Below are positions 44,002 through 52,542 of a stretch of DNA of 64,000 nucleotides, in pieces (the first letter of the stretch is position 1; the number at the start of each line of letters is the position of its first letter). Under the pieces are notes generated by a model. The model searched no databases and was not told where the DNA came from. It worked only from the letters and a program-made list of their open reading frames with translations. Source of the DNA: an uncultured Clostridia bacterium (lineage in GTDB: Bacteria > Bacillota > Clostridia > Peptostreptococcales > Anaerovoracaceae); the NCBI GenBank assembly GCA_938049335.1, contig CALIYX010000024.1:251533-315532 (forward strand), read 5' to 3'. The translations under genes and the position numbers were made by a program.

Positions 44002-44066
44002 ATCTCTCCTCCAATACATTGACTAGTTTAATCTATCTGTTATATCATAACATTTTCTATACTAAA

Positions 44067-44699
44067 TTACAGGCTCTCTAACAAAGCAATCTCTCTTGGC
44101 AATATATCCTTTGACTTTAGAAGTTCAATCAAAGCCTTGCGCTGCCCGTCTGAGATATACTCCGAGCCCTTGTCTTCCTTTGATAGAGTGACGCATTGCC
44201 TGATAGCAATTCCAATATGCGATAAGGTGAGCTTATCTTTTTTCTTCTTTAATACCTCGATAAAGATATCCCAGACAAACTCCTCATTATATACCCAAAA
44301 GAACGAAGCTATAGCCTGCATCACTTTGGAATTTTGATTTTTACCCAAAAGAGAGCGGACATACACCTTGCATTCCTCTTCAAAACTGCCTATTTCATCA
44401 TCTGTAATAAATTCCGACTTAAACTTATAAAGATGACTCAGCTTTATGTATCTTGCACAGAAATTCTGAAGCGTGTAGATATTCGTCCAGATAATTTCTG
44501 GATCTGTTTCTGCTTTGATGGTCAAAAGGTATTTTTCGCCATTCAAAACAAACCACTCTTTTATAGTTCCTGTATCTTTAGTTCCAAGTTCCTTGCAGGC
44601 TGCTCTCATAAATAGACTCGCTGCTTTTTTGCGTTCTTTGATATCAGTACTGCCGAGTTCTTGCAAGGCTTGATTTAGAATCTCGCTTGTGTATATCAT
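44067..44699 (-). CDS. Helical cytosolic protein of unknown function
   Basis: A 210-residue protein of charged helices without membrane segments or known motifs. ALQELGSTDIKERKKAASLF near the N-terminus and the regular helical pattern suggest a HEAT-like repeat fold. GGAGAGGG lies just before ATG. It follows the TraX gene after 30 bases and may share its transcript. Confidence 0.65.
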   Translation of the reverse strand: MIYTSEILNQALQELGSTDIKERKKAASLFMRAACKELGTKDTGTIKEWFVLNGEKYLLTIKAETDPEIIWTNIYTLQNFCARYIKLSHLYKFKSEFITDDEIGSFEEECKVYVRSLLGKNQNSKVMQAIASFFWVYNEEFVWDIFIEVLKKKKDKLTLSHIGIAIRQCVTLSKEDKGSEYISDGQRKALIELLKSKDILPREIALLESL

Positions 44700-44729
44700 A
44701 AGTCCCTCTCCACTTTATCAAAATTCACC

Positions 44730-45467
44730 TTAGAATACCAATGGAATATCTCCCCATATCACAAGTCTCAAAATACCTACAATAGCCATGTGTGCCGGGA
44801 AGTAGATATAGAAAAACCATTTATTCATCTTGAGCTTGCCTACTGATCCCTTGTATCTATAAAGTAATGGAAGCGTCAAAAGCGTGCAGAACTGTAACAA
44901 TCCATAGGCCTTATCTAGGAATAGGAAGTATATCAAAACATATACGCACACGAAGATAGTCATTACTATAGACTGTTTTTTGAAATCTCCCCTATTCTCA
45001 TATAGGAAGAACGGTACCATTACCGCAATAGAAGACCAGTCTGCTGGAAAGGCAACTACACATGCAATGACAATAGCAATAATTTTTATGATAGGGCTTA
45101 GGTCATCTTTCTTATTTATGTAGATTAAAAGAGCCGCAATGCTCAGCGGAAACATCACGCTAGTTTGATTGAATACCCCGTCTGTGAATGGAATTATTGG
45201 AATTCCAAACGCTAAAGTAAAGGCAAAGTGTGATATCAAAGCAAAGCAAAATAGCCTTTTGATATACTTAACATGGTTTTTGGTGTAGTAACATCCCTCA
45301 GCGATAAAATACCACATGATTGGAGCTGTAAGCCTTCCTATTGCATGCAAGGCCATTACGTACCAGAGCTTCTGTGTACCTGGAAAGAACAGCCATGTCA
45401 AATGATCTATGGTCATAGCTATGATTGCTATGATTTGTAGTTGATTCTTAGATAATTCTTTTCTCAT
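44730..45467 (-). CDS. TraX family membrane protein (second copy)
   Basis: The 245-residue polytopic protein matches the TraX family: NQLQIIAIIAMTIDHLTWLF near the start, LHAIGRLTAPIMWYFIAEGC, and MNKWFFYIYFPAHMAIVGIL at the end. It is the paralogue of the gene at 24591-25301, with the same key stretches. ATG follows AGGGGG. Its neighbours are unrelated cytosolic and membrane proteins rather than conjugation genes, so a role in pilin acetylation like F-plasmid TraX cannot be assumed. Confidence 0.87.
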   Translation of the reverse strand: MRKELSKNQLQIIAIIAMTIDHLTWLFFPGTQKLWYVMALHAIGRLTAPIMWYFIAEGCYYTKNHVKYIKRLFCFALISHFAFTLAFGIPIIPFTDGVFNQTSVMFPLSIAALLIYINKKDDLSPIIKIIAIVIACVVAFPADWSSIAVMVPFFLYENRGDFKKQSIVMTIFVCVYVLIYFLFLDKAYGLLQFCTLLTLPLLYRYKGSVGKLKMNKWFFYIYFPAHMAIVGILRLVIWGDIPLVF

Positions 45468-45484
45468 AATCCCCCTAAATACTC

Positions 45485-46978
45485 CTAAAATTCTTTTAGC
45501 TGATCAAACAAGTCTATTAGCTTATCCTTGTCAACGTCAAACTCATCAGGTATCAGCGAAAGTATCCCATCAAGTGCTGTGAATACCTCATCTCTTTCAA
45601 CAGTATCAATAAATGGTTTCTTCTTATCCATCTTGTTAAAGCTCTCTGTATAATCTCTCACTAGGACTTCGGCATCCTTTTCGATGTCCTTCCCTGCTCC
45701 ATCAATTAGCTTTACCACTGCAGCTCTAGTCTTTCTATATATGTCAGACGCCTTCTTTGCATTGACAGGCGTGATATGTTCCTCACCATCCCAGGAGCGG
45801 AAAGGATTCTCTAGATTCTGCGCAAGCCATTCAGCCTTTCTTGGCTTTGTAATCCAAAGGTCTAGGCCTTCACTTTTGCGGTTTTTGTATAGCTTCTTAA
45901 CTTCCTTTGCTGCATCTTCTGGAAGGCTATCCATCCATAACATATACAGCTTCTGTAGTTCTTCCGGCTTTGGCACATCTTCAGCTGTGAATCCGAATAG
46001 ATCCATGGTTGTAAGTACTTCTAAATTACTGAGTTCCGATATTTTAGCAAAGTTAGTAAGTTTACCAGGGTTTCCCCAGAGCCTTAGCTCTCTTAGCTTT
46101 GGATATTCTCTCAAAATATCAGCAATGTCGAGTTCTTTTATTTTTCCTATATATAGTTTTTCTAGTCCCTCTAAACCCTGAAGCTTAGGAACGAAGCCAT
46201 CACAATGCAAAATAAAATCGACTCCAGAGCTTGGTGACTTTATCTTGCAGCCATCCTTTACTTCTCCGAGTAAAAACAGCATGCTCAAATCATCATTTAG
46301 GATTAGCTCATCAATTCCCGTCATATCAACAGAAAGCCTATCAATTTTTGTTTCCGAAAAGTCAAGACTTGACTTACCGTGATTCTCAATAACCAGTTCT
46401 CTAATAAATGGATTCGAATTCAAATACTCAAATAAATTCTTATGCCATTTCGTAACCGTCAAAGATGATAGGCAAGGAAATACTCTTAGACTTTGTGCGT
46501 CCTCAAAATCATGCCACTTATCGTTTTCACTGTGGGTGCTAAGTCTTCTTCTATTACCCTCAAACTCCACGTGTTCACTACTTGCATCTGCCGCCTTGAA
46601 GGCGTCTCTTTGCTCCTTTGGTATTTTTTCCCACTTAAACTGATTATACACTTCAACATCGATACTCCAACCTCCATATGTACCTGTATCCTCGTTATTA
46701 AGAGGCGCGAGGTTGCCAACGTAAACATAGTTTGATGGTACGTTTACATCAACCTTTTTTAGGTTGAAAGTTCCATCCCAGTACATATAATCGATATATA
46801 GAGGTTTCATCAAAGAAAGCTCGTCTTCATTTGGTAGCTTATCAGAAGCCCAATCAAGGGATAAAATAACAGCCTGAGGTTTCTTACCACTCTCGTCTAT
46901 CTTTGTTACCTGACAAGCAGTATATTTCTTTAGTAATTTGTTATATACACAGTATATGTCTCCTGCTTTTGCTATCAT
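45485..46978 (-). CDS. Leucine-rich-repeat cytosolic protein
   Basis: The 497-residue protein has no signal peptide or membrane helix. Residues about 1-110 include an SH3-like beta section (AKAGDIYCVYNKLLKKYTAC). Residues about 160-350 contain irregular leucine-rich repeats (FIRELVIENHGKSSLDFSET, LEGLEKLYIGKIKELDIADI, YPKLRELRLWGNPGKLTNFA). The C-terminal part is helical and acidic. AGGAG precedes ATG. A protein-interaction scaffold is likely from the repeats, but no partner is evident. Confidence 0.75.
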   Translation of the reverse strand: MIAKAGDIYCVYNKLLKKYTACQVTKIDESGKKPQAVILSLDWASDKLPNEDELSLMKPLYIDYMYWDGTFNLKKVDVNVPSNYVYVGNLAPLNNEDTGTYGGWSIDVEVYNQFKWEKIPKEQRDAFKAADASSEHVEFEGNRRRLSTHSENDKWHDFEDAQSLRVFPCLSSLTVTKWHKNLFEYLNSNPFIRELVIENHGKSSLDFSETKIDRLSVDMTGIDELILNDDLSMLFLLGEVKDGCKIKSPSSGVDFILHCDGFVPKLQGLEGLEKLYIGKIKELDIADILREYPKLRELRLWGNPGKLTNFAKISELSNLEVLTTMDLFGFTAEDVPKPEELQKLYMLWMDSLPEDAAKEVKKLYKNRKSEGLDLWITKPRKAEWLAQNLENPFRSWDGEEHITPVNAKKASDIYRKTRAAVVKLIDGAGKDIEKDAEVLVRDYTESFNKMDKKKPFIDTVERDEVFTALDGILSLIPDEFDVDKDKLIDLFDQLKEF

Positions 46979-47023
46979 CTAAATATCTCCTTGTTTTATA
47001 TTTTCTGAATGGAAAATTCCATA

Positions 47024-48136
47024 TCAGCTTCCTTTACGGGAAATTTTCGGCCTATTATCAAAAATTGTTTCCCCTCCAGCCTGAATTAGATTGCCAAAGG
47101 CGTTCATTATCTCTGCTCTTTTTGATTTAGGAAGCTTCGTATATCCTTTTAGCACAATTCTGGTGTTTTTAAAAATTTCTCCACCAAATTCCTTAAATGT
47201 CTCTGCCTCCGTCTCTTCTATCATTGAAAAGACGGTCATGATAATGGACTCTCTCGTTTCATCATCCATCTTTTCCAACCAAGAACCAAGTGCTGTTTTT
47301 ACGAATTTACTTAGGGAGTCGAGCTCTGCTTCTACAAAATGATCCTTCGTTACTTCCCAAGTCATTGCATCATGTTGGATTATACCTGTAGCACTGCTTT
47401 TTATAACTTTCTGTTCTCCAAGATTTGTAAGCAACTGACCTATCATCGATGTCTGTGGAACTATACTACATATCTTTGGTAAAATCCGCTTGTACCCCTC
47501 CGAATTTATGACTTCATCTCTAAAGCCCGGTCCATCATTATTATATACTTTTACAATCCTATCCTTTACGGCTTCCTCGCAGAAGCTGGCAGCATACATT
47601 GCGAGATTTCCTCCTTTTGAGTGACCTCCTAAAATAAGTTTTCCATCCAAGTGTTCAGATACTTTATTCAGGTAGTTCACCGCTTCCTTTGCTCCTTCTA
47701 TCTCTGCAGTGAAGCTCATGAAAATATCCTCTTTCCAGCCTGTTATTGTGCTATCAGTTCCGCGGAATGAAATATAATTTGTGCCATCAGGAAGTATTAG
47801 TACAACAGCCGCAAATTGCTTAACTTTTTCTTTATCAAAAATATCCGTGTAGTATGCAATCTTAGTTCCTCTAAAACGCTCTCCTGATACCATTTCCTCA
47901 AGAAGTAGCGGAGCTTTCTTGGTAAACTGTGCGTTCTCTCGTATTTCGTCAAGTGAATATCTTTGGCAAAAAAACTCAAATGCCTCTTCAATATCATGAA
48001 TCTTCTCTTGCTCGCCATATAACTCCCCAAAGTCAATGTATGATATATATGACAATATAACATTATCTATATCATTTAAGCTAGCTGTGAAAAGACTAAC
48101 ATCATTTCTCCATTTTAAATAATCTAGTAATACCAT
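47024..48136 (-). CDS. DUF2974 alpha/beta-hydrolase-like protein
   Basis: The 370-residue protein matches the DUF2974/Mbeg1-like family of lipase-type hydrolases. YISFRGTD supplies the oxyanion-side strand and LILGGHSKGGNLAMYAASF the nucleophile elbow with catalytic Ser in GHSKG; VYNNDGPGF follows, a likely acid position. No signal peptide is seen, so it is cytosolic. The family is common in Firmicutes and its substrate is unknown; lipid or ester hydrolysis is inferred. The ribosome site is weak. Confidence 0.82.
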   Translation of the reverse strand: MVLLDYLKWRNDVSLFTASLNDIDNVILSYISYIDFGELYGEQEKIHDIEEAFEFFCQRYSLDEIRENAQFTKKAPLLLEEMVSGERFRGTKIAYYTDIFDKEKVKQFAAVVLILPDGTNYISFRGTDSTITGWKEDIFMSFTAEIEGAKEAVNYLNKVSEHLDGKLILGGHSKGGNLAMYAASFCEEAVKDRIVKVYNNDGPGFRDEVINSEGYKRILPKICSIVPQTSMIGQLLTNLGEQKVIKSSATGIIQHDAMTWEVTKDHFVEAELDSLSKFVKTALGSWLEKMDDETRESIIMTVFSMIEETEAETFKEFGGEIFKNTRIVLKGYTKLPKSKRAEIMNAFGNLIQAGGETIFDNRPKISRKGS

Positions 48137-48275
48137 TTCTTCACCAAATATACCTTTAACTATGCCTACTTAAAAATTTTCATGTGTAATCTTATACATT
48201 TTATCATATAGTACTTAACAAAGTGTACACTTTTATTTTTATCACACATACCTTTACTTCTAGCAAATAAACAAA

Positions 48276-48319
48276 AGGCCTATCAAAGTCTGTCTTCTAA
48301 GACAAGCTCTGATAAGCCT
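48276..48319 (-). terminator. Intrinsic terminator of the methionine operon
   Basis: Complementary arms of about 20 bases (minus strand from AGGCTTATCAGAG to TTTGATAGGCCT, with a few mismatches) are followed by TTTTG, just after the metH stop. Confidence 0.75.
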
Positions 48320-48329
48320 ATATCCATTC

Positions 48330-50681
48330 TTATTCTTCGTCAAATACTTTCTCTGCTACTTTGACAGATGTATTTGCATCCTTTGCATAGTAGTCAGCCC
48401 CAACCATCTGAGCATAATCCTCATTAAGCACCGCTCCGCCAACCATGGTCTTGCAGTTTAGGTTATTCTCCTTTAGGGCGTCTATCGTGCGCTGCATGTT
48501 CTTTACTGTTGTTGTCATGAGTGCACTTAGACCGACAATGCTAGGCTGATATTTTTTGACAGCTTCAACGACTTCCTCGACAGGAACATCTTTTCCGAGA
48601 TCGATTACCTCATATCCGTAGTTTGACAGAAGCATCTTTACGATGTTTTTGCCTATATCGTGTATATCTCCCTCGACAGTAGCAACTACAACCTTTTCTC
48701 TCTTGACATCAGACTCTGTGTTTGCCCTACTTATGACCGCAAATCCATTTTGGACTGTCTCTGCGCTGAGCATGAGCTGAGGAAGGAATATTTTTCCTGT
48801 CTCATAGGCTCTTCCTACCTCATCAAGAGCTGGAATAAAGTAGCCATTTATAATCTCCATGGCATCCTTTGTTTTAAGCATCTCTTCGACTAGAGGAGCA
48901 GCCTGCTCCTTTAGGCCTTTGATGATTACATCCTTTAGGTCTAGGCTAGCATTATCAGATGGCGTGCTGCTCTGCGGCGCCTGTGTACTTCCGCCGTATT
49001 TAGCGATGAAATCGCTTCCACCCTTGTCCTGATTGTTCAGAACCTTAAAAGCGTTCACGGTGTCCATAATTTCCTTTGAGCATGGGTTGATAATAGGTGC
49101 ATCAAGTCCCACTCCAAATGCTGCTGCAAGAAATACCGAGTTCAAGAGCGGGCGATTAGGCAGTCCAAAGGATACATTGCTTACACCAAGCACGCACTTT
49201 AGACCTAGTCTGCTCTTGACTAGCTTAATAGCTTCTAGAGTTGTTACAACCTGCTCCTGCTGAGCACTTGCAGTTAGCACTAGGCAGTCTATCAAAATAT
49301 CCTCTTTTGGTATTCCATAGCTCAAGGCTGTATCCAAAATTTTCTGCGCAATCTTAAATCGTCCCTCTGCAGTCTCTGGAATTCCATTTTTATCGAGGCA
49401 AAGACCTAGCACGCAAGCTCCGTATTTCTTCGCAATAGGGAACACTGCCTTCATTGATTCCTCTTCACCGTTAACTGAATTAATCAAAGGCTTACCCTTA
49501 TAAACTCTAACAGCCTCTTCGACAGCCTTTGCATCCGTGCTATCTATCTGCAGTGGCTGAGAAATACCAGACTGAAGCTCCATAACTGCCTTCTTCAAAA
49601 GCTTAGGCTCATCGATTTCCGGAAGTCCAACATTGACATCCAAAATGTCTGCTCCTAGGTCAGCCTGAGTTATGGCCTCATTCAGGATATAGTCGTAATC
49701 CTCTTTCTTCAGAGCTTCCTTTAGCTTAGGCTTTCCTGTTGGGTTTATACGCTCACCTATCAGATACACCCCGCCGTCTAAAATCACAGTGCTACTTGCT
49801 GAGCAAACTGCGGTAACACGCTTTGGTGATGTCTTAACAGGTTTCAAGGATTTTACTTTGTCCTTTGTCTTTTCTATAAACTCAGGAGTAGTTCCACAGC
49901 AACCGCCAAGAACGCGAACTCCAAGCTTGGCCATATCAAGCATGCGCTCTGAATACTCTTCGCTGCTATATCCGTAGTTTCCCTGCATATCTGGAAGTCC
50001 AGCATTAGCCTGCACCATAACAGGAACCGTTGCATACTCGAGGATGGTTTCTACCACTGGAATCAGCTCGTCAGGTCCGAGTGAGCAGTTTACTCCTAGC
50101 GCATCTACGCCAAGTCCCTGAAGGCTTATGGTTGAAGAAACCGGATCAACTCCTACAAAAGTTCTACCGTTATCCTGATATGTCATAGTTGCAAATACAG
50201 GAAGCTTAGTATTTTCCTTCGCTGCAAGAATACCAACCTTAAGCTCCATGAGATCTGAAAAGGTCTCAAAAATAACAAGATCAGCGCCTGCATTTTCTCC
50301 TGCAACTAGCTGCTCCTTAAATATATCATAGGCTTCCTCAAAGGAAAGAGTCCCTAAAGGTGCCATGAGCTGACCTATAGGGCCTATGTCTAGCGCTACA
50401 TACTTTGGATTTGCTGCCTTTGCATTTTCTACAGCAGCAGTTACTAAAGTCGCTATATCTGTATCCTTTATCTTTAGCCTATTAGCGCCAAAGGTGTTTG
50501 TCGTTATGCAGTCGCACCCTGCCTCTACATACTCTCTATGTATGCTTTGGATGAGCTTTGGGTTTGTCAAAGAGAGTAAATCCGGGATTCCACCTATCTC
50601 TAAGCCACTTTTCTGCAGCATTGTGCCCATCGCACCATCAAATATTAAATGTTTGTTTTGAATATGCTTAAGAATTTCCAC
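48330..50681 (-). CDS. metH: B12-dependent methionine synthase, catalytic part
   Basis: The 783-residue protein transfers methyl from methyltetrahydrofolate through cobalamin to homocysteine. Domains: homocysteine-binding (about 1-290, with zinc ligands in the GVNCS and GGCCGTTPEF segments); pterin-binding (about 305-570: YLIGERINPTGKPKLKEAL, ILDVNVGLPEID); cobalamin cap and binding (about 590-783, with DIHDIGKNIVKMLLSNYGYE, where the His ligates cobalt). The C-terminal activation domain of E. coli MetH is absent and is supplied by the next gene. GTG at 50681 follows AGAGGA by 7 bases; a longer reading to 50708 has no ribosome site. It overlaps the activation gene by 14 bases. Confidence 0.93.
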   Translation of the reverse strand: MEILKHIQNKHLIFDGAMGTMLQKSGLEIGGIPDLLSLTNPKLIQSIHREYVEAGCDCITTNTFGANRLKIKDTDIATLVTAAVENAKAANPKYVALDIGPIGQLMAPLGTLSFEEAYDIFKEQLVAGENAGADLVIFETFSDLMELKVGILAAKENTKLPVFATMTYQDNGRTFVGVDPVSSTISLQGLGVDALGVNCSLGPDELIPVVETILEYATVPVMVQANAGLPDMQGNYGYSSEEYSERMLDMAKLGVRVLGGCCGTTPEFIEKTKDKVKSLKPVKTSPKRVTAVCSASSTVILDGGVYLIGERINPTGKPKLKEALKKEDYDYILNEAITQADLGADILDVNVGLPEIDEPKLLKKAVMELQSGISQPLQIDSTDAKAVEEAVRVYKGKPLINSVNGEEESMKAVFPIAKKYGACVLGLCLDKNGIPETAEGRFKIAQKILDTALSYGIPKEDILIDCLVLTASAQQEQVVTTLEAIKLVKSRLGLKCVLGVSNVSFGLPNRPLLNSVFLAAAFGVGLDAPIINPCSKEIMDTVNAFKVLNNQDKGGSDFIAKYGGSTQAPQSSTPSDNASLDLKDVIIKGLKEQAAPLVEEMLKTKDAMEIINGYFIPALDEVGRAYETGKIFLPQLMLSAETVQNGFAVISRANTESDVKREKVVVATVEGDIHDIGKNIVKMLLSNYGYEVIDLGKDVPVEEVVEAVKKYQPSIVGLSALMTTTVKNMQRTIDALKENNLNCKTMVGGAVLNEDYAQMVGADYYAKDANTSVKVAEKVFDEE

Positions 50682-51345
50682 AGATTGTTCCTCTTTTCCT
50701 AAATTCACAGGATTGTCTCAAGCTACATATCCCGCACTTTTGTGGTTTTGCTACCTTGCCCTCGTCTGAAAGGCCTAGAATTGCAGAAACCGACTTTATT
50801 GGAATTAGAATGTTTGATGGAGAAAGATTTACACCCGTATACTTTTCCGGTGTTAGAAGTCTAAACAGAGTCTGCTGAGCCGAAATATCAAGATCCCCAT
50901 AGCCTGGGCTAAATCTATATCCATGCTTTTTCATTCCTGTTGTTTCTAATATCTCTGCTTCAACCACATCCACCACCTGCTCTGCAAGTGTTGAACCGCA
51001 GCTGTTAAATACCACAGCCTTTGTTGGTGCAGTCGCCTGAAGCAATCTTAACTTATTATCAAAAGCAGAACCTATGGTTGCGCAGAGAAGTGCACACATA
51101 GTGCATCCTCTGATATTGTCCGCTAGGTTCTTACTCTTAAGGCTCAAAGATGACCCAGTGAAGTTTATCGTATCTTCATCTATCGTTACAGGGAAAAGTC
51201 TATACATATATGAGGGTCTAATATTTGCAAGACATTCATCTGCCGCTTCATTGATTATCCCTTGCAAATCTCCCCCTATATCCTGTCCCTTATAGCCGAG
51301 GTATCTGAGCACCTCGGGCATGTTAATTTTGTCTATTTTTATCAT
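50668..51345 (-). CDS. Methionine synthase activation-domain protein
   Basis: The 225-residue protein resembles the isolated activation domain that binds S-adenosylmethionine and re-methylates oxidised cob(II)alamin in MetH. It carries RFSPGYGDLDISAQQTLF (the RxxPGY SAM motif) and a C-terminal Cys cluster (CGICSLRQSC) that may bind an iron-sulfur cluster or metal. It lies between metF and metH with 1-base and 14-base overlaps. Splitting this domain from MetH is common in Clostridia and related anaerobes. Confidence 0.9.
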   Translation of the reverse strand: MIKIDKINMPEVLRYLGYKGQDIGGDLQGIINEAADECLANIRPSYMYRLFPVTIDEDTINFTGSSLSLKSKNLADNIRGCTMCALLCATIGSAFDNKLRLLQATAPTKAVVFNSCGSTLAEQVVDVVEAEILETTGMKKHGYRFSPGYGDLDISAQQTLFRLLTPEKYTGVNLSPSNILIPIKSVSAILGLSDEGKVAKPQKCGICSLRQSCEFRKRGTICGNS

Positions 51346-52196
51346 TATCTAGCTGCCTGCATGAGCGCCTTCGCAATATGCGGCTTGTTCATTGTGTAAA
51401 TGTGTATTCCGTCAACGCCCTCTTTCTTGAGAGTTTCAATCTGATTGCATGCATACTCGATTCCGGCCTTCTCCAGATCCTCTTTGCTATCCTGATACTT
51501 TGCAAGTATACGAACTATATTGCCAGGAAGCGAAACTCCACACATATAGATCATACGCTCTACCTGCGCTTTGCTTAGAATCGGCATTATTCCTGCAAGG
51601 AATGGTGCCTCAACTCCTGCGCTTCTTAGCTTTGATAGATAGTTTAGGAAGATATCTGAAGAGAAGCTTAGCTGGCTTATCAAAAAGCTCGCACCCGCTT
51701 CAACCTTTTGTTTTGTGTGCTCAATCTCTTCGTCTATGCTACCGCAGTCGATGTGTGATTCCGGATAACATGCAGCTGCTACGCAGAAATCTTCTGCCTT
51801 AATTTCTTTGATCAGCTCCTTAGCATATGTGTACTCTGGGCTAATAGATAGTCCCTCGATAGGTCTATCCCCGCGTAATGCAAGTACGTTTTCGATACCC
51901 TTTTCCTTAAGAAGTGCTAGGCGCTCTGCAACCTGCTGCTTTGTTGATGTTATACATGTAAAGTGAGCAACTGGCTCTGTGTCATAGTTTTCCTTTATAT
52001 GTGCGCAAAGCTTTGCTGTATTGTCTGACTGGATAGTTCCTCCTGCACCGCAGGTTACACTTATGAAGTCTGGCTTTAGTGTGCTTAGTTCATCCAAAAG
52101 TGGAATTGCTGTATCTATGCTTAAATCGTTCTTCGGCGGAAACACCTCTAGTGATGCCGCGAAGCCTTTCTCTTTTATAATGTCTGATATTTTCAT
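51345..52196 (-). CDS. metF: Methylenetetrahydrofolate reductase
   Basis: The 283-residue TIM-barrel flavoenzyme makes 5-methyltetrahydrofolate for MetH. EVFPPKND at the N-terminus carries the catalytic Glu, FISVTCGAGGTIQSDN is the folate-site loop, VLALRGDRP the FAD-site loop, and the C-terminal half is conserved. The length is normal. ATG follows AGAGGAG. It heads the operon metF-activation gene-metH, with a 1-base TAATG overlap to the next gene, so the whole methyl branch of methionine synthesis is one unit. Confidence 0.93.
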   Translation of the reverse strand: MKISDIIKEKGFAASLEVFPPKNDLSIDTAIPLLDELSTLKPDFISVTCGAGGTIQSDNTAKLCAHIKENYDTEPVAHFTCITSTKQQVAERLALLKEKGIENVLALRGDRPIEGLSISPEYTYAKELIKEIKAEDFCVAAACYPESHIDCGSIDEEIEHTKQKVEAGASFLISQLSFSSDIFLNYLSKLRSAGVEAPFLAGIMPILSKAQVERMIYMCGVSLPGNIVRILAKYQDSKEDLEKAGIEYACNQIETLKKEGVDGIHIYTMNKPHIAKALMQAAR

Positions 52197-52542
52197 GGGA
52201 ATCTCCTCTCAATAAGCCTTTAAATTTGAACAAATTATATCAATATAAAAAAACTGTGTCAATCTGTGTAAATCTATTATCAGGTATAGACCTAAGCTAT
52301 AAGTTGCTTCAATGCAATATTGTTTCTTTATAATATACGCGTAATTGTGTTTTGATTTGTAAGCTCTATCAGTTATAGGCTCAGTTTATATCTACCCATA
52401 TTCATATAGTATTAGACACGTAATAAAAATAGGTGTATTCTCATATCACGGTAAGGCGCTGTGCTCCGGACAGGCGCCAGCAAATTAGGTAATAAATTTA
52501 GTAATAAAGGTAATTTTGGAAAAGATAGAAAGAGGTGCAAAC
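52197..52542 (+). promoter_or_regulatory. Intergenic region with leader hairpin upstream of the sulfhydrylase gene
   Basis: This 346-base gap lies between divergent metF and the sulfhydrylase gene and should hold both promoters. Candidate plus-strand hexamers are TTGATT and TATAGG near 52350-52375, weakly supported. A GC-rich hairpin stands out in AT-rich DNA: GGCGC (52455-52459) pairs with GCGCC (52474-52478), TGT with ACA above it, and GCTCCGG in the loop. Two TAATAAA repeats follow before the ribosome site. I do not recognise a SAM riboswitch or T-box here. Confidence 0.4.

Noticed and set aside
52197..52542. SAM riboswitch or T-box before the sulfhydrylase gene
   Set aside because: None of the conserved cores of SAM-I, SMK or T-box leaders can be found; only an unassigned hairpin is present.
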